A stretch of DNA of 64,000 nucleotides from Sporosarcina ureae (GTDB lineage Bacteria > Bacillota > Bacilli > Bacillales_A > Planococcaceae), in assembly GCF_002109325.1 (NCBI RefSeq), contig NZ_CP015348.1:3225501-3289500 (forward strand). The letters run 5' to 3'. Below, in pieces: positions 35,887-43,955 of the stretch. The position numbers and the translations under genes were made by a program. Below the pieces are notes generated by a model. That model was not told where the DNA came from and made no database searches. It saw only the letters and a list, made by a program, of their open reading frames with translations. The first letter of the stretch is position 1; the number at the start of each line of letters is the position of its first letter.

Positions 35887-36758
35887 TAATCGGCAATTGG
35901 CCGTTTTTGTTCATCCAGTGTGAAACCTTCACCCATGACATCATGTACTTCCATCATGGAGACAAACGCTTCAGGATCGACTGAGACGATCAGATTCTTC
36001 AATCGAATCATTTCATTTTTACCGACTACACAATAGAGTATTTCACGATCTTCCTTTGAAAAATGTCCGTATCCTTTGAACACGGTCACGCCACGTTCCA
36101 TTGAATCGGCGATTTTACTAGCGATTTCATCGGGGAAGTTCGTTACGATGAAAGCACCTCTTGCGGAATATGCACCTTCTTGAACGAAATCAATGACCCG
36201 CGCACCGACGAATAACGCAACTAAAGTGTACATCATCGAACGGTAGTCTAAATACACAGCCCATGACAATAAGATGATTGCTGCATCAAATGTGAACATC
36301 GTTTTGCCCATTGTAATGCCGAATTTCTTATGCGCAAGCCTTGCTATGATATCAGAGCCGCCTGTCGTACCACCGCTTCTAAATATAATACCGAGCCCAA
36401 CACCGATGAAAACACCCGCAAATAATGAAACTAAGAATAGATCGCCTTCCATATGGATATTGACTTCATATTTCATAAACAATTTAATGAATACGGAGAC
36501 GGCTACTGTACCAATGACGGTATAAATGAAGGAACGTCTACCAAGCATTTTCCATCCTATAATGAACATGGGAATATTCAGCAACAAGTTCATCAATGCG
36601 GGATCCCAATTGAAGGCGAACAGTAAGATCAACGTAATTCCTGTGAATCCGCCTTCCGCCAGTTCATGTTGGATCGTAAAGTTTACGAGTCCGAAACTAA
36701 ATAATGCTGCACCCAAGATAATTAATAAGATATTGCGTACACGAATTCCAGCGAACAA
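35886..36758 (-). CDS. ypjC: YitT family membrane protein (YpjC)
   Basis: The product of about 290 residues has five to six membrane segments in the first 190 residues and a C-terminal cytosolic DUF2179 domain (about 205-285, FPDEIASKIADSMERGVTVF and REILYCVVGKNE). YitT proteins are of unknown function. I take the TTG at 36758 as start because AAAGGAG lies 7 nt before it on the minus strand; GTG 36767 lies inside that site. It is the only minus-strand gene between 1.5 and 52 kb. Confidence 0.88.
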   Translation of the reverse strand: MFAGIRVRNILLIILGAALFSFGLVNFTIQHELAEGGFTGITLILLFAFNWDPALMNLLLNIPMFIIGWKMLGRRSFIYTVIGTVAVSVFIKLFMKYEVNIHMEGDLFLVSLFAGVFIGVGLGIIFRSGGTTGGSDIIARLAHKKFGITMGKTMFTFDAAIILLSWAVYLDYRSMMYTLVALFVGARVIDFVQEGAYSARGAFIVTNFPDEIASKIADSMERGVTVFKGYGHFSKEDREILYCVVGKNEMIRLKNLIVSVDPEAFVSMMEVHDVMGEGFTLDEQKRPIAD

Positions 36759-36890
36759 ATACAACACTCCTTTGTTAGATGCACTCTTGATGTCATCAAG
36801 CTTTTATTTCTAGATAGCTTGTCCATTCAACGCACGTATTTTCATGTCACAATTCGTGCATTATACATAGTATGTGCTAAATATTATATT

Positions 36891-36919
36891 TTGACAATAG
36901 CCAGAAGAATGCATACGAT
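36891..36919 (+). promoter_or_regulatory. Candidate sigma-A promoter of ypjD-dapB
   Basis: TTGACA (36891-36896), exact 17-nt spacer, TACGAT (36914-36919). The expected start of transcription is at about 36926, so the leader is very short and just contains part of GGAAGGGGA; a longer transcript from further upstream is possible. Confidence 0.5.
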
Positions 36920-36939
36920 AGGAAGGGGAGTTGATTGCG

Positions 36940-37272
36940 ATGACTAAAACGATGGAACAACTGCAACAGGAAGTTGACACATACATAACAGGCTTTAAAG
37001 AAGGATATTTTCCTCCTATGGAACTCATCGCGCGATTGACAGAAGAGTTAGGGGAATTATCACGGGAAGTTCAAGATCGCTATGGTATGAAGAAGAAAAA
37101 ATCTACTGAAGCTGTGCGGACTTTGGAGGAAGAAACAGGCGATCTATTATTCGTCCTCATCTGTTTCGCCAACTCACAACAAATCGATTTATCTACAGCA
37201 CTTGAGACCGTCCTGACAAAATTCAACACAAGAGATAAAGACCGCTGGACTAAAAAGGAGGAAATGGAATGA
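36940..37272 (+). CDS. ypjD: MazG-type nucleotide pyrophosphohydrolase (YpjD)
   Basis: The 110-residue helical protein has the MazG metal motifs EELGELSREV (E-x2-E region near 30) and EEETGDLLFVLICFAN (E-x3-D near 65). It hydrolyses nucleoside triphosphates to monophosphates; the substrate is not known for this protein. ATG 36940 is about 10 nt after GGAAGGGGA. It overlaps dapB by four bases (ATGA). Confidence 0.92.
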   Translation: MTKTMEQLQQEVDTYITGFKEGYFPPMELIARLTEELGELSREVQDRYGMKKKKSTEAVRTLEEETGDLLFVLICFANSQQIDLSTALETVLTKFNTRDKDRWTKKEEME

Positions 37273-38069
37273 CGATTAAATTAGCGATAGCAGGTGCACG
37301 TGGAAGAATGGGTGGAACTGCGGTAGTGGCAGGTACGGAAGCAGCAGACATTGAAATCGTGGCGGCACTAGATTATAAACATGATGGAGAATATTTACAT
37401 AATGGTTCAGTAACAGATGCGAAAGATGGAATTCCAATATATACATCTCTTGCAGCGTTACATGCGGCGCACCATCCAGATGTATTACTTGATGTGACGG
37501 ATCCTGATGCGGTATTCGCTAACGCAAGCGAAGCATTATCTCTTGGTATGGACGTAGTAATCGGAACATCAGGATTGACTGCTGAAATGCTAGAGGACTT
37601 GGAGAGCCTTTCCAATGAACAGCAAAAGAGCTGTATTATCGCACCGAACTTCTCGATAGGCGCTGTGTTAATGATGAAATTTGCCCAACAAGCTGCACGT
37701 TATTTGGGAGACGTTGAAATACTTGAAATGCACCATGATCGGAAACTCGATGCACCGTCAGGAACTGCTGTTAAAACTGCAGAAATGATTCGTGAAGTCC
37801 GTGCAGCTCATATTCAAGGTCATCCTGAAGAACAAGAAACGCTAAAAGGCGCACGCGGTGCAGATGTGGAGGGAATGAAGATTCACAGCATTCGGTTACC
37901 TGGATTGCTTGCACATCAAGAAGTGCTCCTTGGCGGTGAAGGAGAGTTACTCAAAATCCGTCATGACTCATTCGATCGTAAGTCCTTTATGCCGGGGATA
38001 TTACTGGCGATTCGTGAATCAGTTTCCACACCACGATTCGTATACGGGCTTGAAAAAATTATAGATTAA
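37269..38069 (+). CDS. dapB: 4-hydroxy-tetrahydrodipicolinate reductase
   Basis: This enzyme reduces dihydrodipicolinate in lysine and diaminopimelate synthesis; it also lies on the path to spore dipicolinate precursors. The 266-residue product has the nucleotide motif AGARGRMGG (8-16), DVTDPDA, APNFSIGAVLMM and the catalytic HHDRKLDAPSGTA. In B. subtilis mgsA and bshB1 follow; here bshA comes directly. Confidence 0.97.
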   Translation: MTIKLAIAGARGRMGGTAVVAGTEAADIEIVAALDYKHDGEYLHNGSVTDAKDGIPIYTSLAALHAAHHPDVLLDVTDPDAVFANASEALSLGMDVVIGTSGLTAEMLEDLESLSNEQQKSCIIAPNFSIGAVLMMKFAQQAARYLGDVEILEMHHDRKLDAPSGTAVKTAEMIREVRAAHIQGHPEEQETLKGARGADVEGMKIHSIRLPGLLAHQEVLLGGEGELLKIRHDSFDRKSFMPGILLAIRESVSTPRFVYGLEKIID

Positions 38070-38094
38070 AATTTTGCGATGAGGCGGTTAATGT

Positions 38095-39234
38095 ATGCAA
38101 CATAGAAAATTAAAAGTAGGTGTCATTTGTTATCCTTCGCTTGGAGGATCAGGCGTAGTGGCAACGGAATTAGGACTGAAAATGGCGAGTAAAGGTCATG
38201 AGATGCATTATATTACATCGAGTAAACCTTTTCGTTTTTTAGATGTTCATCCAAATATCCAGTTTCATGAAGTGACGATCGAAGGATATGCGGTATTCAA
38301 GTACCCTCCTTATGACATTGCCCTTGCGAACCGTATTGCGCAAGTCATCGAATCGGAACAGCTGGATTTGCTCCACGTACACTATGCGGTGCCACACGCG
38401 ATCTCTGCTATTCTGGCAAAAGATATGGCGGAATCCTCTATCGGTATTATAACGACCTTACATGGTACCGATGTGACGATTCTTGGCCACGACCCTGCAT
38501 TACGAAATACATTGTCTTATGGTATTAATAAATCTGATCGTGTAACAGCTGTTTCACGTTCATTACGCAATGAAACGATTGAGTTGCTACAACCGAAGAC
38601 GGAAATACGAACGATTTACAACTTTATCGACGAGGGAAAGTATTATCCACGTGAAGTAGCGCATCTGCGTGAAGAACTAGGTATTGCAGAAGATGAAAAA
38701 GTACTGATCCATATATCTAATTTCCGTAAAGTGAAGCGCATTCCCGATATTATCGAAAGCTTCCGTTTAATCGATAAGCAACATAAAGCAAAATTGCTAT
38801 TAGTTGGTGAAGGTCCTGAAAAGTTTGATTTGGAAGAGTATGTAGAACGTATTGGATTGCAAGACGATATTCTGTTCTTAGGGAAACGGGATGATCTACC
38901 TGAATTATTATCAATCAGTGATGTGATGTTGTTACTTTCTGAGAAAGAAGCATTCGGTCTCGTCTTACTCGAAGCTTTTGCGTGCGGTGTGCCTGCCGTA
39001 GCCAATGCAATCGGCGGTATCCCGGAGGTTGTTCAGGATGGCGTTAACGGATTCTTAGTGCAACTAGGCGATGTACAAGCTGTTGCAGATCGTGTCACAC
39101 AGTTGCTGAGCGATTCGGCTTTATATCAACAAATGAAAAAACATGCGATTCAAACAGTGCAAGAAGAATTTAGTTCTGATTCGATTGTAGAACAATATGA
39201 GGAATTATATTATGAAGTGGCGGCGATGAAATGA
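38095..39234 (+). CDS. bshA: N-acetyl-alpha-D-glucosaminyl L-malate synthase BshA
   Basis: This glycosyltransferase of family GT4 makes GlcNAc-malate, the first step of bacillithiol synthesis. The 379-residue product begins VGVICYPSLGGSGVVATELG and has FGLVLLEAFACGVPAVA with the GT4 E-x7-E motif (about 282-290). The deacetylase gene bshB1, next to it in B. subtilis, is not here. Its end overlaps cca by four bases. Bdr (5448-6410) recycles the product. Confidence 0.96.
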   Translation: MQHRKLKVGVICYPSLGGSGVVATELGLKMASKGHEMHYITSSKPFRFLDVHPNIQFHEVTIEGYAVFKYPPYDIALANRIAQVIESEQLDLLHVHYAVPHAISAILAKDMAESSIGIITTLHGTDVTILGHDPALRNTLSYGINKSDRVTAVSRSLRNETIELLQPKTEIRTIYNFIDEGKYYPREVAHLREELGIAEDEKVLIHISNFRKVKRIPDIIESFRLIDKQHKAKLLLVGEGPEKFDLEEYVERIGLQDDILFLGKRDDLPELLSISDVMLLLSEKEAFGLVLLEAFACGVPAVANAIGGIPEVVQDGVNGFLVQLGDVQAVADRVTQLLSDSALYQQMKKHAIQTVQEEFSSDSIVEQYEELYYEVAAMK

Positions 39235-40418
39235 CGTCTACATTTGGTTCCGCAGCGAGCCGGCAAGTCATTCTAGAATTAAGTACAGCAGGCTACGAAG
39301 CAGTCTTTGTCGGCGGTGCAGTACGTGATGCTGAACTCGGCAAAAAGCCGCTCGATATCGATATAGCAACGTCTGCTACACCTCACCAAGTCAAAGAAGT
39401 ATTTAGGCATACTATCGATATCGGTATTGAACACGGTACGATTCTGGTGATGATGCACGGCGAGCCGATTGAAGTGACGACGTACCGTACCGAATCTACA
39501 TATAGCGACCAGCGTCATCCTGATGAAGTAATCTATGTGAATTCATTGAAAGAAGATTTACAACGACGTGACTTTACGATCAATGCGCTTGCGATGACAG
39601 TGGATGGTGAACTCATAGATTTATTTGATGGACTGAAGGATTTGAAGCAAAAGATCATTCGTTGCGTGGGGAACCCTGAAGAACGCTTTGGGGAAGACCC
39701 GCTACGTATTTTCCGTGCTTTGCGTTTTTCCTCTGTTTTGAATTTTGAAATTGAAGAAAAAACATTGGATTCGATGAAAAAACTAGCTCCTTCATTACGG
39801 CATGTCGCAATTGAACGGATCAAAACCGAAATGGATAAACTGTTTCTAGGAGAGAATCCTTCCCGTGCATTTCATTACGGACGTCAAATTGGTTTACCCG
39901 AACTTTTTCCGGAGTTACTTGCGGCATTTGATACACTGGATCGCTACACTCCGTTTCTTCACGCGCGTCACGGCTTCGCAGCAATGCTTGCCTTAACGGA
40001 CACAGAAGCCGCAAATCTCTCAAGACAGTTCAAATTGTCGAACGAGGAAAAACGCTTTTTGAAACAATTTGAGGAAGCATTTGCTAGCCGTAGAAATCAT
40101 GTATTTGGTCCATGGGAATTCTATAGCTATTCAACCGACGTTTTAGAAGTTGTAGAAAAAGTGTATCATGTGAATCATGAAGATAATGAATTAATGACAC
40201 AGCAAATTGAACAATATAAAGAGCAATTACCGATTAGAACTCGTACAGATCTCGCTTTTACTGGAACGGACTTGTTGAAGTGGTCAGGCAAAAGTGGTGG
40301 AAAATGGACGAGTGATTGGATCAAGAAAATCGAACGAGCAATTGTCTTCGGACAAATTGAAAATGACGCACAGGCGATAAAGGACTGGTTTATAAATGAA
40401 ATCACCCGTGAAAAGTGA
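39231..40418 (+). CDS. cca: CCA-adding tRNA nucleotidyltransferase
   Basis: This enzyme adds or repairs the CCA end of tRNAs. The 395-residue class II product shows FVGGAVRDAELGK, metal-binding DIDIATSATP, RRDFTINALAMT and EDPLRIFRALRFS, the order of the nucleotidyltransferase head and neck. The start ATGA overlaps bshA. Confidence 0.97.
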   Translation: MTSTFGSAASRQVILELSTAGYEAVFVGGAVRDAELGKKPLDIDIATSATPHQVKEVFRHTIDIGIEHGTILVMMHGEPIEVTTYRTESTYSDQRHPDEVIYVNSLKEDLQRRDFTINALAMTVDGELIDLFDGLKDLKQKIIRCVGNPEERFGEDPLRIFRALRFSSVLNFEIEEKTLDSMKKLAPSLRHVAIERIKTEMDKLFLGENPSRAFHYGRQIGLPELFPELLAAFDTLDRYTPFLHARHGFAAMLALTDTEAANLSRQFKLSNEEKRFLKQFEEAFASRRNHVFGPWEFYSYSTDVLEVVEKVYHVNHEDNELMTQQIEQYKEQLPIRTRTDLAFTGTDLLKWSGKSGGKWTSDWIKKIERAIVFGQIENDAQAIKDWFINEITREK

Positions 40419-41379
40419 ATTATTGAAACGATTATTTGCGGCGCAAGGTGAACCTATATCGGGTCAAGATATTGCCGATGAATTCGGTCTCTCACGCACA
40501 GCTATTTGGAAATACATTAAAGAGCTTGAAGAAGAAGGCTATGAAATTGGGTCACAACGAAAGAAAGGCTATTACTTAATTGAAGCCCCAGATTTGGTCA
40601 ACCAAGGAAACATCACGGAGTATTTAACGACAGAACGCTACGGAAGGACTATTAAATATTTTACAACAGTCCCTACTACGCAGACGATTGCACATGAAGA
40701 CGCACAAAATGGAGCGGAAGATGGCACGTTGATTATTTCTGAAGAACAAACAGCTGGAAAAGGACGTTTGGCTAGACCATGGACGTCAAAAGCAAATCGA
40801 GGCATTTGGATGAGTTTGATTATTCGTCCCGAACTGGCACCGCAATATGCCCCTCAATTGACACTGGTAGCGGCAGTAGCCATTGTTCGTGCAATTGAGG
40901 AAGTGGCAGATATTCAACCTATCATCAAGTGGCCAAATGATATTTTGATCAACGGTAAAAAGGTTACAGGTATTTTGACGGAGCTTCAGTCGGATCCCGA
41001 TCGTGTCAAAGCGGTTATTTTGGGAATGGGCATCAATGCTAATCAACAGCCATCCGATTTCCCTGAAGAATTACAGACGATTGCCACATCATTACGTATC
41101 GAAAAAGGCGAAATGATTGACCGAGCGCAATTAGTGGCGGCCATCCTGAAGTATCTTGAGCAATATACGGACTTATATGTCGAAAAAGGATTTCCTCCAA
41201 TTAAAATTTTATGGGAAAGTTATGCCGCCATTACAGGCAAGAAAATTAAAGCGAGCATGGTCCATGAAACAGTTGAAGGAGTCGCACTTGGTATATCACA
41301 TGAAGGCATGCTAGAACTACAACTTGCAGACGGAACGATTCGCGGAATTTATTCCGCAGATATCGAGATTAAGAATTAA
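40396..41379 (+). CDS. birA: Biotin-protein ligase and biotin repressor BirA
   Basis: This attaches biotin to carboxylases and represses biotin genes. The 327-residue product has an N-terminal winged helix-turn-helix (about 1-65, GQDIADEFGLSRTAIWKYIK), a ligase domain with GKGRLARPWTSKANRGIWMS and KWPNDILINGKKVTGIL, and a C-terminal SH3-like domain. It overlaps the end of cca by 23 bases. Confidence 0.96.
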   Translation: MKSPVKSELLKRLFAAQGEPISGQDIADEFGLSRTAIWKYIKELEEEGYEIGSQRKKGYYLIEAPDLVNQGNITEYLTTERYGRTIKYFTTVPTTQTIAHEDAQNGAEDGTLIISEEQTAGKGRLARPWTSKANRGIWMSLIIRPELAPQYAPQLTLVAAVAIVRAIEEVADIQPIIKWPNDILINGKKVTGILTELQSDPDRVKAVILGMGINANQQPSDFPEELQTIATSLRIEKGEMIDRAQLVAAILKYLEQYTDLYVEKGFPPIKILWESYAAITGKKIKASMVHETVEGVALGISHEGMLELQLADGTIRGIYSADIEIKN

Positions 41380-41399
41380 AACTATACAGAATCTGACTG

Positions 41400-41570
41400 T
41401 TTTGATATAGTATACGCATAGGGCGGTATCAATTATGGAGCTGCACCTGCTTGGCAAATGAATTATATAAGAAATCTGCCTTGATCTTTATAGACAGGGA
41501 CGGAGGAAGCTAAATCAAACGCTTACGCAACCCTTCTGTCCAAATTTGGATCAGTAGGGTTTTATTTTTG
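41400..41570 (+). promoter_or_regulatory. panB leader with antiterminator and terminator (candidate pan RNA motif)
   Basis: A terminator hairpin (41529-41562: AACCCT...CTG-TCCAAATTTGGA-CAG...AGGGTT, then TTTATTTTT) lies before panB. Upstream GACAGGG (41493-41499) can pair with CCCTTCTGTC (41531-41540), the left arm of the terminator, with an inner AAGC/GCTT stem between them, so the two folds exclude each other. Firmicute panBCD operons often carry the conserved pan RNA motif here (family knowledge); I could not verify its consensus bases. Confidence 0.6.
41529..41570 (+). terminator. Attenuator hairpin before panB
   Basis: Near-palindrome with core TCCAAATTTGGA, outer arms AACCCT and AGGGTT, and a T-rich tail. 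It could also be just the end of the birA transcript. Confidence 0.75.
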
Positions 41571-41625
41571 GTTATTTTGCCTACCAAACGCCTGCTGAAA
41601 TCAGACGTAAAGGAGAAGATTAACA

Positions 41626-42465
41626 GTGAAATCGACAACAGATTTTTCGAAAATGAAAACAAACGGTGAGAAAATCAGTATGCTGACAGCGTATGATTAT
41701 CCGACAGCACAAATTGCAGAACAAGCGGGGATTGATGTACTTCTTGTAGGCGATTCACTTGGTATGGTCGTACTCGGTTATGATTCGACATCGCATGTGA
41801 CGCTTGACGAGATGTCGCATCACGGCAAAGCAGTTCGCCGAGGTGCAAAAGATACATTTGTCATCGTAGATATGCCGTTTGGTACGTATCATGGTTCAGC
41901 TGACATAACCTTACAGAATGCTTTACGGTTATTCCAGGAAACTTCTGCGAATGCGCTTAAAGTAGAAGGCAGTGGTGCAGTCATCGATAAAATCAAGTTG
42001 TTGACGACAGCGGGTATGCCAGCATGTGCACATTTAGGATTGCTTCCGCAGTCTGCTGGAGTCACCGGTGGATATAAAGTACAAGGTAAAACAGCAGCGG
42101 CAGCTAAACAGCTGATTGATGATGCTAAAGCTTGTGAAGCAGCAGGAGCATTCATGATCGTGCTCGAGTGTATTCCTTTCCAATTAGCGAAAGAAGTTTC
42201 TATGGCCGTTTCTATTCCTATCATCGGAATTGGTGCAGGCGCAGAAACAGATGGACAAGTACTTGTTTTTCATGACATGGTTCGCTATGGTAATCATAAA
42301 TTACCAAAATTCGTTGAAAGTTATGCGGAAGTTGGTAAAGATATCGAAGGCGCCATGAAGTTATATAACTCGGCAGTGAAAAACGGTTCATTCCCTTCTG
42401 AGAGCCACCGCTTCACTATGAAGGAAGAGGAACTGGATGCGTTGTACGGGGGGAAGACACTATGA
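41626..42465 (+). CDS. panB: Ketopantoate hydroxymethyltransferase
   Basis: This enzyme makes ketopantoate from 2-oxoisovalerate and methylene-tetrahydrofolate. The 279-residue TIM-barrel product has [29 protein letters not shown] and [14 protein letters not shown]. The start is GTG 41626 after AAAGGAGAAG. The operon panB-panC-panD is tightly packed. Confidence 0.97.
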   Translation: MKSTTDFSKMKTNGEKISMLTAYDYPTAQIAEQAGIDVLLVGDSLGMVVLGYDSTSHVTLDEMSHHGKAVRRGAKDTFVIVDMPFGTYHGSADITLQNALRLFQETSANALKVEGSGAVIDKIKLLTTAGMPACAHLGLLPQSAGVTGGYKVQGKTAAAAKQLIDDAKACEAAGAFMIVLECIPFQLAKEVSMAVSIPIIGIGAGAETDGQVLVFHDMVRYGNHKLPKFVESYAEVGKDIEGAMKLYNSAVKNGSFPSESHRFTMKEEELDALYGGKTL

Positions 42466-43334
42466 ATGCCAGTGCTACTATGCAAATAGTTCGTTCAATC
42501 GCTGAACTGAAAAATATTCTTAATCCAAGACAACGAAACGGACGCACAGTTGGTTTCGTACCGACAATGGGTTTCCTTCATGAAGGACATATGGCATTAG
42601 TGAAAGAAGCGCGGAGAGATCATGACATCGTGGTGATGAGTATTTTCGTGAATCCTGCACAGTTCGGACCCGGTGAAGATTATGATGCCTATCCACGGGA
42701 TGAACAGCATGACGCGGAACTTGCATCCACTGCAGGAGTGGATTATCTATTCATTCCATCTGCTGAAGAGATGTATCCTCGTAAAAGCGGAATCAGTATT
42801 TTGCCAGGTGAACAGGCATCCCGACTATGTGGTGCTTCTAGACCAGGACATTTCGATGGTGTATTGAAAGTGGTATTGAAATTATTCAATATCGTTGATC
42901 CAGATGAATCCTATTTTGGTATGAAAGATGCACAGCAACTTGCGATTATTGAAACATTCGTACGTGATTTCAACTTGCGTACGTCAATTACTCGTGTACC
43001 TACTGTGCGTGAAGAAGACGGTCTTGCGAAAAGCTCTCGTAATGTCCGATTACTTGAACATGAACGAAATGAAGCGAGCGCGATTTATCGTGCACTGAGC
43101 TTGGGAAGACGCAGTTATTATGAAGGCATTCCATTGCAAGAGGTAGCGAAGATCGTGCGCAGAACGATTGAAGAGGAAACGTCAGGAACGATTGATTATG
43201 TCGAAGTACTGGCTTATCCATCATTGGATGAAAATATCAACGACGCGGCAGAAGTGATCATAGCCGCAGCGGTGCAGTTTACTTCCGCAAGATTGATAGA
43301 TAATATTATTATGTCAACTATAAAGGATGAATAG
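42462..43334 (+). CDS. panC: Pantothenate synthetase
   Basis: This enzyme joins pantoate and beta-alanine with ATP. The 290-residue product has [16 protein letters not shown] (HxGH class ATP site) , [18 protein letters not shown] and the KSSRN loop. It overlaps panB by four bases (ATGA) and panD lies just downstream. Confidence 0.97.
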   Translation: MNASATMQIVRSIAELKNILNPRQRNGRTVGFVPTMGFLHEGHMALVKEARRDHDIVVMSIFVNPAQFGPGEDYDAYPRDEQHDAELASTAGVDYLFIPSAEEMYPRKSGISILPGEQASRLCGASRPGHFDGVLKVVLKLFNIVDPDESYFGMKDAQQLAIIETFVRDFNLRTSITRVPTVREEDGLAKSSRNVRLLEHERNEASAIYRALSLGRRSYYEGIPLQEVAKIVRRTIEEETSGTIDYVEVLAYPSLDENINDAAEVIIAAAVQFTSARLIDNIIMSTIKDE

Positions 43335-43335
43335 A

Positions 43336-43719
43336 ATGTTTAGAATGATGATGAATGGAAAATTACATCGCGCTACTGTCACAGAAGCTGACTTGAATTA
43401 CGTAGGCAGCATTACAATTGACGGAGCTTTATTAGAAGCTGCGGGTATGTTGCCGAATGAAAAAGTGCAGATCGTCAATAATAATAACGGTGCGCGCTTC
43501 GAAACGTATATTATCGAAGGAGAGCCAGGTAGCGGCGTGATTTGTGTGAATGGGGCTGCTGCGCGTCTTGTGCAGCCAGGCGACATCGTCATCATCTTAT
43601 CCTACGTGTATGTGTCGGAGGAAGAGGCACGCACGCATCGACCGACTGTGTTGATTATGGATGAGAACAATCGTGTGAAAGAAGTTATTACGGAAAAACC
43701 TGGCGTCGCTATATTCTAA
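43336..43719 (+). CDS. panD: Aspartate 1-decarboxylase
   Basis: This pyruvoyl enzyme makes beta-alanine. The 127-residue proenzyme has the self-cleavage site Gly24-Ser25 (YVGSITID), giving the pyruvoyl group. ATG 43336 is 8 nt after AAAGGA; the ATG at 43327 would add three residues. The length equals B. subtilis PanD. A GC-rich hairpin follows. Confidence 0.97.
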   Translation: MFRMMMNGKLHRATVTEADLNYVGSITIDGALLEAAGMLPNEKVQIVNNNNGARFETYIIEGEPGSGVICVNGAAARLVQPGDIVIILSYVYVSEEEARTHRPTVLIMDENNRVKEVITEKPGVAIF

Positions 43720-43727
43720 AGAGTACT

Positions 43728-43766
43728 AAACCCCCATTTGAGAGTTATTCGAATGGGGGTTTAGTT
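43728..43766 (+). terminator. Terminator of panBCD
   Basis: AAACCCCCATTTG (43728-43740) pairs with CGAATGGGGGTTT (43750-43762), 9-nt loop, weak T tail. The remaining 190 nt to dinG hold no gene that I can see. Confidence 0.75.
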
Positions 43767-43955
43767 TGTAGAATTTGAGAGTTGGGAAGGAGAAAGAAGC
43801 GTTGATCTGCGTTCCGAACTAGAGCTTTAATCCGAAACTACTACCCAATGTTCCTTTTAATTTTTTCTTGTCATTGACTCCGATGCAAGACGTGAGTCGC
43901 TGTGGTAAGTGTGATACAATTTGCTTTAGAAACCAAATAGGAAGTTGATGATGGT

